A stretch of DNA of 64,000 nt, from NCBI GenBank assembly GCA_037176885.1, contig JAWWNJ010000134.1, forward strand, positions 558,001 to 622,000, given 5' to 3'. The stretch's first letter is position 1, and each line of letters begins with the position of its first letter. Origin of the DNA: Favolaschia claudopus (lineage: Eukaryota > Basidiomycota > Agaricomycetes > Agaricales > Mycenaceae). This document shows positions 1-12,738 of the stretch, piece by piece. Below the pieces are notes generated by a model. That model had not been told where the DNA came from. It did no database searches and saw only the letters and a list, made by a program, of their open reading frames with translations. Made by a program: the position numbers and the translations under genes.

Positions 1-3000
1 CCAAATGTCGCTGAATGATAGGCATGTCCGCGAGTACAGAGAGAACATTTGGGCCGGCATGAACCCATTCATTCCCTACGGACCAAAATCCACCACTTAA
101 AATATGCTTCAGGCGATCCATCGAAGCGAATTTGAGCGCAATATCCCGACTCGGAGCTTGATGATTGCTCAAAATTGAGCATAAGCGAAAAATTGCGTTG
201 AAGCATTCAAAGACTTCAGTCGCATTTCGAATTGGTGGCCCAAAGCGAATAGCGTCCTCCACGAGGTGCGGGAGAAGGTGGAGTTTGATTTTAACAAGGA
301 TCTTGGCGGAATCGTGATCGCCAAAGGCATCGAGGACATTTCCGATGAGAATCGCAAGATCATTCTGGTCAAGATTCAGTTGTATGTGCCCAGGAAAGAG
401 ACTGTGCGCACCGTATACACGGCCATATCGTCGATCTCGTGAACCCAAAGCTGCGCGCCCAATTCGGAGACAGCCTTGACAAGAGCAAAGAGTTCGGGCG
501 AAACAAGATCATGCACATGAAAGATCATGGTCTGCATGAGGGTCTTGAAGTGTTTACCAATGAGACCGTTTCGGTATTGCATCATGTACGCCGCACGTAT
601 TTGCGGGATATTCAATCCGTCGATGTCGGTTGACTGTAGCCTGATTACAAAGAGGTCGCGCTGCGCTTCGGACCACCCAGAGTGGAGCATGTACCAAACA
701 TACTTGATTATACCAAGTAGAATAGTGTGCAGAATCTCGACTGGAGTATCACGGTTTGGATCGAGTCCTGTGCGGGTTTCAGAAGGATCCAATTATATAT
801 GTCGACAATACAGAGAATACTCGCCGGCAATTTCTAGCAATGGATTGATCTTGTCTCCCGGTTGCGCTTCAAGCCAGATCCGGAGCTCTTCTTGAATTGA
901 TTCGGGGCTGCGACTAGGATTGTTGCCCTTGATTTCACGAGCTTTCTGAAGCAAAATATCAATCCAATACTGTGCAACCTTGTCTTTGACGCCGGTAGCC
1001 GTCTGGAGTCGGGTTACAGGTGCTTCAACCCCAAGCATAGCCAGTTTGATCTGTTCCTCAAGTACAGCTTTCGTTTCCGATGCTGAGCGGGCAACACCGA
1101 CCTGTACCCGCAGTTTAGAAATTCCATATTGCAGCAAATTCATAGAGATAGATCGACTCACAAAATGCATGGCATGATATCCTTCATCAGACTCTGTGTA
1201 TGCATGTGTTCCGCCAACTTTACACCGCCGGCATTTGCAGTTCGCATTTCCGCCAATATGTGACGCTTCCTCGGACTGCTGAGGATTATCTGCGGGAAGG
1301 CTGGGGACTCGCAAGATTACACAGCAGTTGCGCCGAGTCTCCGCGTTGAAGCACCGGATCGGTTTGGTGTGCGTGGCTCTTTGATTTATGTTAGCTTAGT
1401 GCACGGGCCCGGCTGGAATCAGGTAGGAACTCTCACTGAATCTGATCCCGTATTGCCGAGAATTGCTCCAGCGATGTTGCGTGCGGAGAAGTAGACACAA
1501 ATCGCACGAAGTATTCTTGTTGGAGCAGGCGGCCTGGTAAGTTCGAATTGGCTAAATACATGTTAATGTGCTTGTTGTATTGCTTTGACTTGTTGCCGGA
1601 AACATCGTCTGCCCAGATTGGGACCATCACCACAAATAAATCCTCACCACCGGCGAGTGTACGCAGCGGATTGGGCATCTCGGGTGGCGCAATATCATCT
1701 AGACTTATTTGTTTAGCAGCCGGTGAGCAAAGGAAACCCACTGACCTGCCCATTGTATCTTGTCCCCAATCTGCTGAATTATATCATCGTAATTATAGCG
1801 GAATTGTGAAGCAGGAACAGAGAAGGCACGAGTGCCTATTCTCCAACCCGTCTGTGTGTGCTGTGAATGAACCGATTTTTAATCCGAAAAACAAATGATA
1901 GACGTACCGTGGCCGGTGAAACCTTCAAGCAATCACTACATAAGACTCCGCCTCGCTTGATCCAAGAGACTGGAAGTACCAATGAACCGTCTTCAAGTTG
2001 ACAAACCTCCTCAATGAAGAATTGGCGGAGTCCACGCGAATACATGGGTGTTAGTTCCGAGGGTTTGTACTCCTTCCAGCGTTGAGCTTGCCAGACTTCC
2101 GAGACTGGACCAGATGTTTCTTCTGGATAAAATTGCAAATGCTTTGCAACTTCCGGGTTCGAAAAATCCTAAATCAAAACATCGCGATTAACAACAAGTG
2201 CGGGATAAAAGGAAAGCCTTACTCGAGCGATTGTCTCCCTAATATCATTCACAAAGAAGCGATTCCCAGCGCTAGAGGTGTAGCCCACTGGCTTGCTGCC
2301 TGTTGATTTTCGAAGTTCTTCCTGCATACGGCGGAAATGGTTGTAAGATGGGATATTCGAAACATTACATTCTTTGAGGAGCCACAGAATCATTTTGAAC
2401 TGATTGCTTGACATTCTCAGACGGGGCAGGTTGTCGAGAATGTCTAGTAGCATGCTCTACATCAATAGATATGAATAATTGATGTGCTCGTGCTCAGATT
2501 GTGGCACCCACCACTCGACTCGGATATGGAAAATATGCGGCGGAGGGGGAGACTTGAGTATAGGCCATGTCGCCGTCCAATTCGTTTTCATTTTCTGCAC
2601 ACAAAACTCGGAGTCAGCGGCACAGTACCAAAAAAACTTTTAACGACAATGGCAAACCAAAATCTTCCCCCGAAATATGTCCCGTAGTTGGCAACGCTAT
2701 GTCATCTTCTTCAAGGGAAGTTTCTTCAGATCGTGTTAGCATTCGTTCAACAGCAGCCCGCAGTCTGTTTCCTTCTTCGTAGGGATCATGCAGAGGCATA
2801 TTTGTGGGGATCGACGGTACTGCCAGACCCGCGGCGGCGTAATCAGAATAAGTTGGATTCCATTCGTCAGAGTCGAACATAGCGGGCATTGAATAGGATG
2901 TCTCCTGAGTATTGGAATCGAGAAGAGAAGCCTCTGGCCCAGAATATACATCGTTGAGCCTTTGTGAATTCTCAGCAGCTTCTCGCACACGCTGTTCCCT

Positions 3001-3236
3001 GCTTAATACATGGGCAGCATGAAGAGTGGACTTAAGATGGCCCGCCATAGAGTTTCGAGCAATCCAGCTTCCAAGATTTGCTGGGTCCCCTTGTTTGCAT
3101 GCCAGACAACGCACTTTCTTGGAAATAGGGTCCTCTTCGAAGTCTGTATATGCCGACAGAATATAACCAGGGCTTCCAAGGTTTGAGTCAGATGAATCTT
3201 ACCATCGGAAAGCGGTTTTCGAGGGCCTCTCCCCAT
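1..3236 (-). CDS. Multi-exon gene of a multicopy agaricomycete family (3' end outside window)
   Basis: Minus-strand open segments join through short introns into one protein running off the left edge. It starts at 3236 with MGRGPRKPLSDG. The next exon (about 3135-2650) has a Cys-x2-Cys (CLAC) and His pair (HLKSTLHAAH) resembling a BED/C2H2-like zinc finger. Later exons carry GEDLFVVMVPIWADDVSGNK and QEYFVRFVSTSPHATS (about 1750-1430), a Cys-rich CKCRRC segment (about 1250), DPNRDTPVEILHTILLG (about 760) and, below 330, KLHLLPHLVEDAIRFG and SNHQAPSRDIALKFASMDR. I recognise these motifs as belonging to a very abundant mushroom family usually annotated as hypothetical; the zinc finger and copy number suggest transposon origin, which is inference. 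No DDE triad was identified by eye. No frameshift was obvious, so it may be intact. Exon edges are approximate. Confidence 0.6.
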
Positions 3237-3642
3237 GGCTGAAAGAGAAATGAAGTCAAAGAAAAATACTCAGAGCATTCAAGTCGGAATAGCCGACTGA
3301 TTTGATGGACTTCCGCTTTCGGCAAATTGAAGTGGCTAAATTTTGGTGCTGTATAAGTGCTGAGGATGGGGAAAAGAGATATTTATTGCAGCTGTCCAGA
3401 TCTTGAGACTTGCGCTGCTTGAATGAGCTGTTCACATTATTTCGAGTCGAAGCCAGCGCAAAAGCCTCAAGTCACAAAGTGTCACAGTCACAGCTCTCAA
3501 CCGCGACCAAACCGCGACGGCGCGACCCTTGACAACCCTGTTTTTTCATTGCGTCCAGCATGTCCGCTTGCGACTGCTCAGGCACCGTACATAACCGAAC
3601 ACTTGCGCCACTTTTCACACCCGACTCTTCGCACTTTCCTCC

Positions 3643-5056
3643 ATGACCACATTTACCAACGAAAACATTGACCCCGCCCTCCTTGCCATGGACCCAGCAG
3701 CACAACTTCTGGCGCAACTGCGCTCAGGGTCGGGGCCTTCCGCCTCCGCCATAAACTCTCCCAATGCACCTCATGACGACGACGAGGACAACGAGATGCC
3801 TCCAGCTCGTATTACCTTCCCTGGTTCCAATAACTCACTTGCCGCCTTTGGCCGGCTTGTGAAGAACCAGCTTAAGCTTTCCGAGAATTCTTCGGTTTCT
3901 CTCGACCAAGCCTGCCAGGTCTGTCCCCGTTATATTTCCTCTTTCGTATGGCATCTTCTGACTCTCTTTTTGCTCAAAAGCTTTCGGCAGATGAGCGTAT
4001 AATCATGCTCTTTGCCCACGTTCTCGAGCTCGGCGACCTCGTTCGTAAGAATGAAAAGTCAGAAAAATGGGCTGTCTCCAACCAACTCAAGGTGTGTCAT
4101 GAGCATCGTGTGCATATATTGAGCCGTGCTGACATGTCTTTCAGCGGAAGATTGCAACATACGTTCAGACACTCACATACTCACCAGTGCTCACTGCATA
4201 CCGCGGCCTTGGTGCCTCTGCTCATGTCATGGTACGCTAGTCTGCTCTGTTGATGAATGCAAATGACCACTTCATAGAATGCGATGCGTGAAAGCAATGT
4301 CCCCGAGCTTCCGTCAGAAGACCAAACCGTCGAATGCGAAGAAGTCCTTTCCAAAATTAGTAGCAAGGCCACCCAGTTTCGGAACGTTTTCAAAACCAAT
4401 GTACGTTGTCTTCCTACGCTGTATATATCTCACCGCTTGCTTTCTGCAGATTACTTGCTCGCTTGTTTCTGGCAGTGAACTGCGCAATATTGCGGCCTTG
4501 ACTAACAAAATTCTTTCGGGCACCTCTATCAAGGCGACACTTGAATTTTACGTGCGAGTGGCCTTCCTGGTGCGTATTCAAGCCTCAGCGCGGCAATCTT
4601 ATACTGACATCTCTGCGCAGCGATGGGTGATGAAGGCCTACCCAGGCCTGGAGGACGGATTTTGGCTTCAAGTCGACATCTGTATCCATTCCAACAGCAA
4701 GCGATGTGACTCACAGAAGGAGCTCGACAGGTGAGTCTGGCATTCAATTACTATTTTCACCGCACCGCTCATCAAATCTTGTTAGTTTCTATAACGCGAT
4801 CTACCAGGACGACATCAAGGAATACGGGGATCCTGCGGCAACGAGCTTCAAGACCGTCGACTTGAATACCGCCAATTCATCGTGGCAGGCCGCTGTCCGC
4901 CGTCATTCAAAACTTGTCGAGTTCAACCCGAAGTCGGAACAATTGCTGGCCGCTATGAAAGCTCAAGCTGTGGGTGGTCCGAAAGGGGTGAAGAGGGCGA
5001 GGGTTGAGGAGGCGATGAATGAGAACCAGCCGCTGGTGTCCGTCGAGGATCAGTAA
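3643..5056 (+). CDS. Hypothetical multi-exon protein
   Basis: The start MTTFTNENIDPALLAMDP at 3643 is followed by an acidic stretch (DDDEDNE), then exons broken by short introns near 3920-3985, 4091-4145, 4400-4475, 4570-4620 and 4731-4785. Later exons read MSADERIIMLFAHVLELG, MRESNVPELPSEDQTVECEE, ELRNIAALTNKIL, RWVMKAYPGLEDGFW and FYNAIYQDDIKEYGDPAAT. The C-terminus is basic/acidic (KRARVEEAMNEN) and ends at TAA 5054-5056. The protein would be about 300 residues, mostly helical, with no signal peptide, membrane segment or catalytic motif that I recognise. The downstream exons keep one frame after splicing, which supports a real gene. I do not know its function. Confidence 0.6.
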
Positions 5057-5576
5057 TTAGCTAAATGGCATATACACATTGTGTGGGCGCAACAATATAA
5101 GAACGTTGAAATAATACAGTGAGCCTATAATCGAGAGGGCTTTTGAGGAGTGGGTGGATGTCATTGTCAAGAATGCTTGAATCACAGCCTGATGTCTTGG
5201 GGACTTCACCTTCACATTCGGATAGCATGTGGATTAATGTATATCAAAGGCTTTCTGGTTGATGTCAGGTCGATATCTGACAAGTCGACCTCATTCTGAG
5301 GATTTGCCGCGGAACATCCCAATGACATTCCGGCTCACGCCGATGTTTTATTATTTTCATTTTTGGGGTCAATCAAACATCGTGACGATGGTCCTGTGCG
5401 CTCCTTCCTCTGACGTTCAAATCATTTCTGTCTGACCTCGTCTTGATCTCCAAGTCACCGTGTGGTGTACAAGGTAGGCTACTGCGCTATCGAATCCGAA
5501 AACCCAGGTTCGCATGATTCGGCCCATCCCAATGTTCCGTTGAGAACATTTGTGTTGGTATGCTGATGTACATGGT
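5057..5576. other. Intergenic, no gene seen
   Basis: AT-rich spacer between a plus-strand gene ending at 5056 and a minus-strand gene ending near 5577. Only short antisense or shadow frames occur. No repeat or RNA gene was recognised. Confidence 0.5.
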
Positions 5577-8500
5577 TCAAAATGGAAAGGACACTGTTGT
5601 CACTCGAAAACAATACGACTTTCTGCATGAATTCAATCTTTCCCAGCCAAAATCATCGCCGTACCTCCTGCGACACCAGATACTGATAACAAGGGTGAGC
5701 CTTATATCACTGGCAATCGAAAGTTCCTGCAATGAAGCAAACGTACCACCATCCACCACGAGCATCGTCGCCCCGATAGCAATTGCGATCTTCGGCTGCT
5801 TCGTCGCATCTACGGCTGCGCGAAGAATCTTTACCACGGGAGACAGCGGGCGAAGGAACTGGGCAGCCACAAGTTCCACTTTGTCAGCCTAACACTCAGT
5901 GGTTGAACACGTCACGATGAGAAGCACACGAGCGTACGCACCCCAACTTCGACAACATACCATACTGCGGCGCCTATGCCGAGCAATCCGGACGTGAACA
6001 AGAAGATTTGACCCGGTAGAGAACCGCGAGGACCACGCTGAAGACGCGTCAGCGCGAACCAGGCCGCTGTGCAACTCAGGGTGATTGTGGGAATCGATGC
6101 GGCCACCATTTTGCGCTTCAGGAGATCGATTAATATTTTTTCTTCCAATTCTAAGCAAAAGAGGAAAGTGCGTACCGGTGAACCAGACTGGAACATAGTG
6201 ATAGGATCCAAGAGCCATATATCGATCATCGGGATGAGCATGCTGGAGCCGCTGTCGAATTGCAAGTCAGTCTTATCGTCAAGACGAAGAAAAAAGTTAA
6301 ACCACTTGACGTACTTGATTATAGCCTTGGGTACGGCAGAAATCTTTGTCAAACCACCTTGTGCGGCACCGAGATTGCCCAGCGCCGCCCCGATACCCAT
6401 CAAATCCAACATCATATCAGGTCCCGTCTGGATTATAGCAAGGATACCGCGCCACAAGATGGGAGAACGCTTTATTGTAGACGGACGAGTCGTTTTGCTG
6501 ACGCTGGCCGAAGAAGAAACATTGGTCTGGGATGGATAGCACCCGACAATGATTTTGTGCATGATGGTAAACGGCACTGCAATTGCATAACACATTGCGT
6601 TTTCGATTCTGGGACAACGAGATCAGCGATAGCAAAGGTGTGGCACGCAGAAAAGATCGGCACGCACGTAAGATCAATGCTGAACATATCCTTGAATATA
6701 GCGCCAATCCCGGACGGCCACAGCGGTGCTCGAAGAAGATCCAAGAGCGACTTCGCAGCCTCCTTCACGAGATTGGTGATCGCCGTCACAACTGCAGACA
6801 TGTTCTTCAAGACGAGTTTGAGCCCATCTTTGATATTATCGAGCAACGTGGTAATCGTGACGTTGTCCATGTCTTTGCGCAAAACGAAAGATTGGATGAG
6901 AGTGATGAACGCCTCGAAGGCCTTTTTTATGTCGGGCGAATAGAACTCGAGGAGAGAATTTTCGACCACAGTGGTCAAGTTAGTAAGCGTATCGAGTGAG
7001 GTATCTACCGGTTTGAGACCCAACCCATCGGCAGAGTCGAAAAACTGGTATGAAATACTGTGAGTTGAAAAGCACATAATCGGCCAAGTTACCTTGGACT
7101 GTAACCAAGTCACACTAGAGGGCAAAGTATTGTATACTTGTAGCGGATCTTTCTTTTTCTCTTCTTCTGTTGCAGCCGGAGACGCTCCCGCCGTATCGTA
7201 CTTTCCCAGTTTCTCATCGCCTACTTTTGTCTCCGTAGTATCAACCGATTCGTTGACTTTGTCCGCGCAGTCGTTGAAGAATTTAGACGTAGCAAGAGGT
7301 AGCACATTGTTTATCATCTCCTGCATGGGAAGTTCAGTAAAGGGAGGCGCTGTAGCTTATCAATATCGCCTACCTGACAAACCGTTGGAAAGTTGGAAAC
7401 ATAACCCTTGAATATATCCGCTGTGCGAGTAACCTCCTTCCAGTCAAGCAGCTCAGCAAACCACCCGAACAAATCTGCGAAAACACATCGAACTTTCGCG
7501 AAGGCTGCCTCGACGACGTCGAAAACCTGACGAATAAATCTGACCACCCCGTCCCACACGTATGATACCCCATCTGATACGAGATCCAGAGTGACCTTGA
7601 CGCCATTAGCGACTGCCTTGACGGTAATAGTCACAATCAAATAAAACTTCTCTTGAATACTGAGGAAAAGGTCTCCCCAAGGAATATCGAGTGGCAGAGG
7701 AGCTGGGTCGCCATCTGCAGCGATTGGGAGCTCGCCTTGAAACGACTCGAATCGGAGGCGATTCTCGGAGTCATCGTCCCCGAAATGTACACGAAATCCA
7801 TGCCGTGCGATCCCGCCGGAGATATATCCTAGTGAGGGCTCGTGGGATGCTCGGAGGAAAGCGACCTCAGACGATAGCATGGCCCTGCCGCCCACCATCG
7901 CACTATCTAAATCTGAGGAGGCAGGTAGAGGGCCAGATGCATTCATCAGACCATTCAGCGTAGCCGCTAAGGACTTCAGTTCTGGATCACTCGCCTGGAG
8001 CACTTTGTTGCCGGTCTCCTGGTTCGTAGCGTCCTTCAACTGTTGGGGGGTAATGGTTGAGAAGAGTCGTCGGGTTCCCATCATCCCCTGAATATCGAGT
8101 TCCCTGCCCTGAGCGTATTTATTGGCGGTAAAGGTGAGCGTTGGAACTGCAAGGGAGCTGGCGGGAATGGTAATGGTGACTTTTCCCATGCCATTGCTGT
8201 AGCTGCGGTATTGTTTAAACGGATTAATGGCGACGGCGCAGCCATTGACGACGATCGTAGCATATTGATTGCAACCGAGCTCATAAGGGACACCTTCAAT
8301 GCGATTCAGCGGATCGAGCATGTGATATGCAACTGCAGAAACGAACCAATCGCAGGGATATAATTTTCATCCTCCAGAGCAATTTCGGTGTAATAAACCC
8401 GCTGTTTCTCCACGTTCTCGAGCGCAGGCTCACTTATCACTTGGGAATTCCATGTTGTGGTATCTGAGTCCTGCGTCATCTTACTCCATGAGCCGTCCTT

Positions 8501-9880
8501 GTTTACGATCATCATGGCAACAAATCCGGCAGGAGAAGATGCAAGGAACATAGATTGTGTATTGATAGCTATAGGTGTTCGTCGACGGAGCCTGGCGCAG
8601 TATCAAGTTCTGAGATGATAGAAGAACCAGCGGTGCGCACCTCAGGCTACTATCGGCGTGGAAGGTTTGTTGGTCGAACGGTTCGGAACTGCTGTGAAGA
8701 ATTTGATCTGCGTCTGAGACCGCAAAAATTTCTGCTTACGTACATCAATCTGGGCGAGTTCCCCGATATTATGCCACTTACCGATGGTGTAGGGTTTGAC
8801 ATCCGTGTTGGCCCGCAACACCGACTGGATTTGACGAAGTGGGACATTGGGGAAAACCTCTGTCTTGTTATAGTAGTCGCCGCCGGAGTAGGAGAAGGCT
8901 GTCGCCGTCCGTGTTGACGAGTCGAGAGCAAAAATGACGACGGGAGTGTTGAGAAATGGATATCTTACGAAGGAAAGAGAATCGTAAGCGCCTTTAGCAA
9001 TGGGAGTCTGAGAATCAGTGAGCTGTGATTTTGTTATGCGTTCACCGCGGTGTAACTGACCGTCGAAAGAACTGGGGTACCGCCGGTGAGGATGGCAATG
9101 CCGGGGGAATTCGCAGCTACATCGTCGCCCGAGACAAGGAATCCGTAATTCGAATTATTAGAGGTGGAACCGAAGATTGCGTGCGGTATGAATTCCTCAA
9201 CACGGTGTTCATTGTTCAGTTCGCACGATGAATATTATCTACACACCTTGATCACGAAGTTGCTGATATCGACGGCAGTGTCGATCTCCCACTTTGGTTT
9301 ATCGTCGTCAGGGCGGATCAAGTAGAAGTTGGTTTCGAATTCGCCGCCAATTGGTTCCTTGCTGCTAATGAGAGCGGCCACCAAAAGCGTACCGTTCTTG
9401 TCAAGAAATGGCCTGGCGTCAATGGTGCGATACTTTTCCGGATCGACGTCTGGCTTTCCCATATTTTTCCAGTGGGGAGGCAAACCGCTTCCAGCACTTT
9501 CAGTTCGTTTGAGGAACCACACGTCGCCGACATCGGATACGACGATCACGATATCAACGCCGAGCGGCAGCACGATGGTATGGAGGGAGACAGGAGCGGC
9601 CGCTAGGAGAGTGTGAAAATTGCATATATGAAAGGGAATCAACAGACATACGAAACGCGGTATCCGTTACAATCCAGTCGGGGACAGCGTTGGTCGACGA
9701 CAGATCGAACTGGCGCAGCCAGATAACCGTACTCCCTTGAATGAAGTAAAGTTGCAAGGACAATTCATCGCGTATTTCCCCGTCGATAGCGCCCAAACTC
9801 CAATGGGCGGGAGACGATGCGGAATAGTCGTACTGGAGCCGGGAGTCCACTCTGCAGGTCAGACTGGGTGGAATAGACAT
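5577..9880 (-). CDS. Large uncharacterised multi-domain fungal protein
   Basis: A minus-strand gene of about 10 or more exons. The N-terminal exons (9880 to about 8300) are rich in beta-strand-like segments such as VDIVIVVSDVGDVWFLKR and FYLIRPDDDKPKWEIDTAVD, suggestive of a beta-propeller or repeat fold. The middle exon (8321 down to about 7370) is long and carries GMGKVTITIPASSLAVPTLT. It is followed by a helical block (VKAVANGVKVTLDLVSDGVS, then FADLFGWFAELLDWKEVTRT). That last block resembles a motif (L..LFEWDDILRTKDVLK type) I recall from very large uncharacterised ascomycete and bacterial proteins. The C-terminal exons (7326-5577) have hydrophobic helices, e.g. IPTITLSCTAAWFALTRLQR. No classical signal peptide was fixed because the first exon may lie further upstream. 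Expected length is 1200 residues or more. Function unknown; the family resemblance is from memory. Confidence 0.55.
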
Positions 9881-10795
9881 GATGAGGCTGTCAGCGCGTT
9901 TGTGGGGAAGGTGTTCACATTTCTAGGCACGGTAGGAAGGCGCCAAAGAGCAACCGATTGGTTGAATTGGCGTCGAGCGTTCCATGCGGACTGTCAAGGA
10001 AGTAAGTCTATTTAATTTTGTAAAGTCAACTGCAAGAATTTTCTCACCGATACAAAAGATACCGTCAAAGGGTACCATGTACGTGCAACTTGTCAAGCTT
10101 CCACATACGTTGGGATGAGGCTCAGGGGATAAATTGCGTTGCTGGTGTTAAAGCACCGTACACGACGCACGTTCATGCGGAGTAGCGAGGCAACTTCCTG
10201 ACACTATGAATGAATAGTTCAGAACACTGATACCCGAATCACAAACCATACCAAGAAATGACATGTGTTAGATAAACTGCGTGGTACAGTATCTTGGTGG
10301 TACTACTCGCGAGTCTCGAATCTCGATGTCAGACTCTCGTTTTGATTATCTATCGTGATTCGTTGAGCTTCTTGTAGAAATGTATTCAAGAAAAGTGTCA
10401 AATTCACATACCCAAGGTTCATCTGCCGCGGATAACAACTCGTGTAGGTACCGTCGATGTGGGGGTGGCGGAGAGGAAGTCATGCTGTCACCCGTGACAG
10501 TGACAAGATTGTTGTGTGTTTGCCATGACATGTTCGACGAATTCCGCCGCACTTGTGCGCATTCCGCCGCAACGTGGCAACCGATAAGGGAATTTGATGA
10601 GAGCTGTGTTGGAAATCATTCCGGCGAAGCTCGGCATGCGCCAAACCCTTGTCCTTCATTTGCGCGAAGGGGACCAACCATTCGCGTCCCCTCCCCTCCC
10701 TCGCTCCGGGGGGTCCCCCAAGCCGGGGCCGCTCAGGTTGGCACTCTAAAGCCTCGTTCGCGCGAATCCTTCTGTTCCTCACCCCACACCCCCCC

Positions 10796-10927
10796 GAACC
10801 CTAACCACTAACCCAAACCTTAACCCTAACCAGGTACTAACCGAGTAATCTTTTGGCCTTCGGCAGTCACAAAAGTGGGAGCAAACCCTAACCACCTAAC
10901 CAGCGACCTTTTGGCCTTCGGCAGTCA
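10796..10927 (+). repeat. Interstitial CCCTAA-type repeat cluster
   Basis: Degenerate runs of CCCTAACC / CCTTAACCCTAACC lie at 10796-10832 and again at 10884-10901. Each run is followed by the same 20-base string, CTTTTGGCCTTCGGCAGTCA, at 10850-10869 and 10908-10927, so the cluster is two units of roughly 58 bp. CCCTAA is the usual basidiomycete telomere repeat. Unique sequence continues on both sides, so this is internal rather than a chromosome end. Confidence 0.75.
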
Positions 10928-12331
10928 TAGTATAAGTGAAGCAAAAAAAAATGTAAACAGAAAGAATTGAACTCACCACCCCAACAATTCGAATTTCCTA
11001 TATCCACCTACAAACCTCTATACTACACAGCAATTGGTTGACCCCTTTCTTTCAGCACGACATTACACCCTCGAGGCTCGACGACTCACATTGATCTATG
11101 GTGTAAATATATTTGATCGCCGAAGATTCTGCCGCGATCAAATTCCTATATCGGGCGCGCACGTTGCGGCGGAAAGTCAAGAGTGTTCCGCCGCCAGGGG
11201 CTGTCCCAAAAAGGCGATGTTTGATGGCGGCAAGAGCCTCGGCGATCATTTATCCTGGTAAGGCAGGCGTCGTCGCGGGATCTCGAAGTAAAGCATGGCA
11301 TCCAGGAAGCCAGGTTAGTGCAGTGGTTGATTGTGAGAGGTTTTGTACTGTAACCCTTTTTTTTCGCGTCGTTTATATAAGCTCGATCCCGCTTGCCATC
11401 ATTTCTCAATATTCAATAACTCGTAGACGAAAGCACCAAATTAGTGAGAGGCTCGGGCATTAGGGTTGTTCAGATGCAAGTGGACAATACAAAATACGCC
11501 GTAGTTCCAGCATTGGATACATATATTTTACTCTGTTCTGTTTCTAATCCACTTGGACTCGGAGAATTGATGGTACCCGTCTGGTCCCCATATTCAAATT
11601 TCGCTATGATGATCTTCTTATCCTAAGGCTTTGGTCAATGCGCGCGCATCTCGGCTTGGTATTTGTGTTGGTGCAGTAGAACCACATTTCATACAGGGAT
11701 CCCGGAGCCGTTATGTACTACAGTAGTAGTTCAATAGGTCAGACAGCATGATACATATCCTTAAAGTTTGACTTACAGTTGTGGACTTGCAATTTATTGA
11801 CAAACGAAGTACTAGTCTAAGTTATAGTAGTCCAGTTTCACGCAAATTCACCAAGTTGAAGCGATGCCGAGAATTCTGCCGCAATGTTGGCCGAAACATG
11901 GCCGCCATCAAACATCGCCTTTTTGGGATAGCCCAAGTTGGTAAATGTTTTGTTCCAGGCTAGGGCTTTGAGTTGGATCTTTCCTTGAAATCTACGGAGA
12001 CATCAAATATCCGACGGTGCAATGGCTGAGGTTGAATGGCAGATTGAATGCTTCGGAGTCTCTTCATCTTGCACAAATTCTCGACTACGATGCTTTGACA
12101 AATTGACGATGATCATGCTACAACAAAGTCGGAAAACAGGATTTTTCCAAAATTTCCTTTGGACTCGAGTTTTTCCATGCGGTATTAACATACGGTATAA
12201 TAGCAGGACCCCGATATGTGAAGTAGCTCAAGTTGAGCGTAGGAAGCAAGGTAGATGGCGAGATCAACGCCTCTGTGTTTGTGAGCGATCCGTTCAACCT
12301 GTCAAATACACCTACCCGAACTTGACCCGAA
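10928..12331. other. Gene-poor spacer with inverted repeat arms
   Basis: No supported coding exon. The small open frames have no protein-like composition. The stretch contains the two arms of a 34-bp inverted repeat, annotated separately, and a short palindrome (TTTGATCG...CGATCAAA) near 11113-11143. Confidence 0.5.
11198..11934. repeat. Inverted-repeat pair, 34-bp arms, possible foldback element
   Basis: The 34 bases at 11198-11231 (core CCCAAAAAGGCGATGTTTGA) are the reverse complement of 11901-11934 with one mismatch. The arms enclose about 670 bp with no coding potential. Direct similarity also exists just outside: GATTCTGCCGC near 11124 and GAATTCTGCCGC near 11872. I found no clear target-site duplication, so a non-autonomous DNA transposon is possible but unproven. 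Confidence 0.55.
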
Positions 12332-12590
12332 CACCTGTTGAAAAACAACATATATGGAAAGCGGCGAGATAGAAGCGCCGAAATCGAGACGAGCTTGTGC
12401 TATTTGGATGCGGTGTGAAATTTACAGAGGCGGAGAACAGTCTACCTGCCATGGACAATTCTGTTCAACACCTGTTGAAAAACAACATATATGGAAAGCG
12501 GCGAAATAGAAGCCCCGAAACCGAGACGAGCTGGATGCGGTGTGAAATTTACAGAGGCCGAGAACAGTCTACCTGCCATGGATAATCCAC
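12332..12590 (+). repeat. 137-bp tandem direct duplication
   Basis: The block beginning CACCTGTTGAAAAACAACAT at 12332 recurs at 12469, so the period is 137 bp. The second copy lacks a 10-base insertion (TGTGCTATTT) found in the first and has few other changes. Both contain TTTACAGAGG and CTACCTGCCATGGA. A decayed partial copy (GGAAAGCGGCGAAATAGAAG) lies near 13829, upstream of the second paralogous small-protein gene, so the block appears to belong to the duplicated upstream region. Confidence 0.85.
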
Positions 12591-12658
12591 CTGCCGTCGT
12601 TGAATAATTGAGTGGGTATGTCTTTCAACAATCAAGTTACTGTACTTGCTCAGAAGAC

Positions 12659-12666
12659 TATAAAAG
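12659..12666 (+). promoter_or_regulatory. TATA box of first small beta-rich protein gene
   Basis: TATAAAAG lies 80 bp before the ATG at 12739. The equivalent TATAAAGA lies 78 bp before the start of the paralogue at 14101. The leaders between them are also alike (CACTCGACGAACAAACACTC versus CACTCGACGGACAAACACTC), which supports a conserved core promoter. Confidence 0.7.
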
Positions 12667-12738
12667 ACCGCGGATTATTCGACGTACTCCAGTTCATCCA
12701 AAGCCTAAACCGCACTCGACGAACAAACACTCATCAGA

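Noticed and set aside
10780..10930. True telomere or chromosome end
   Set aside because: Unique sequence and genes continue on both sides and the repeats are degenerate.
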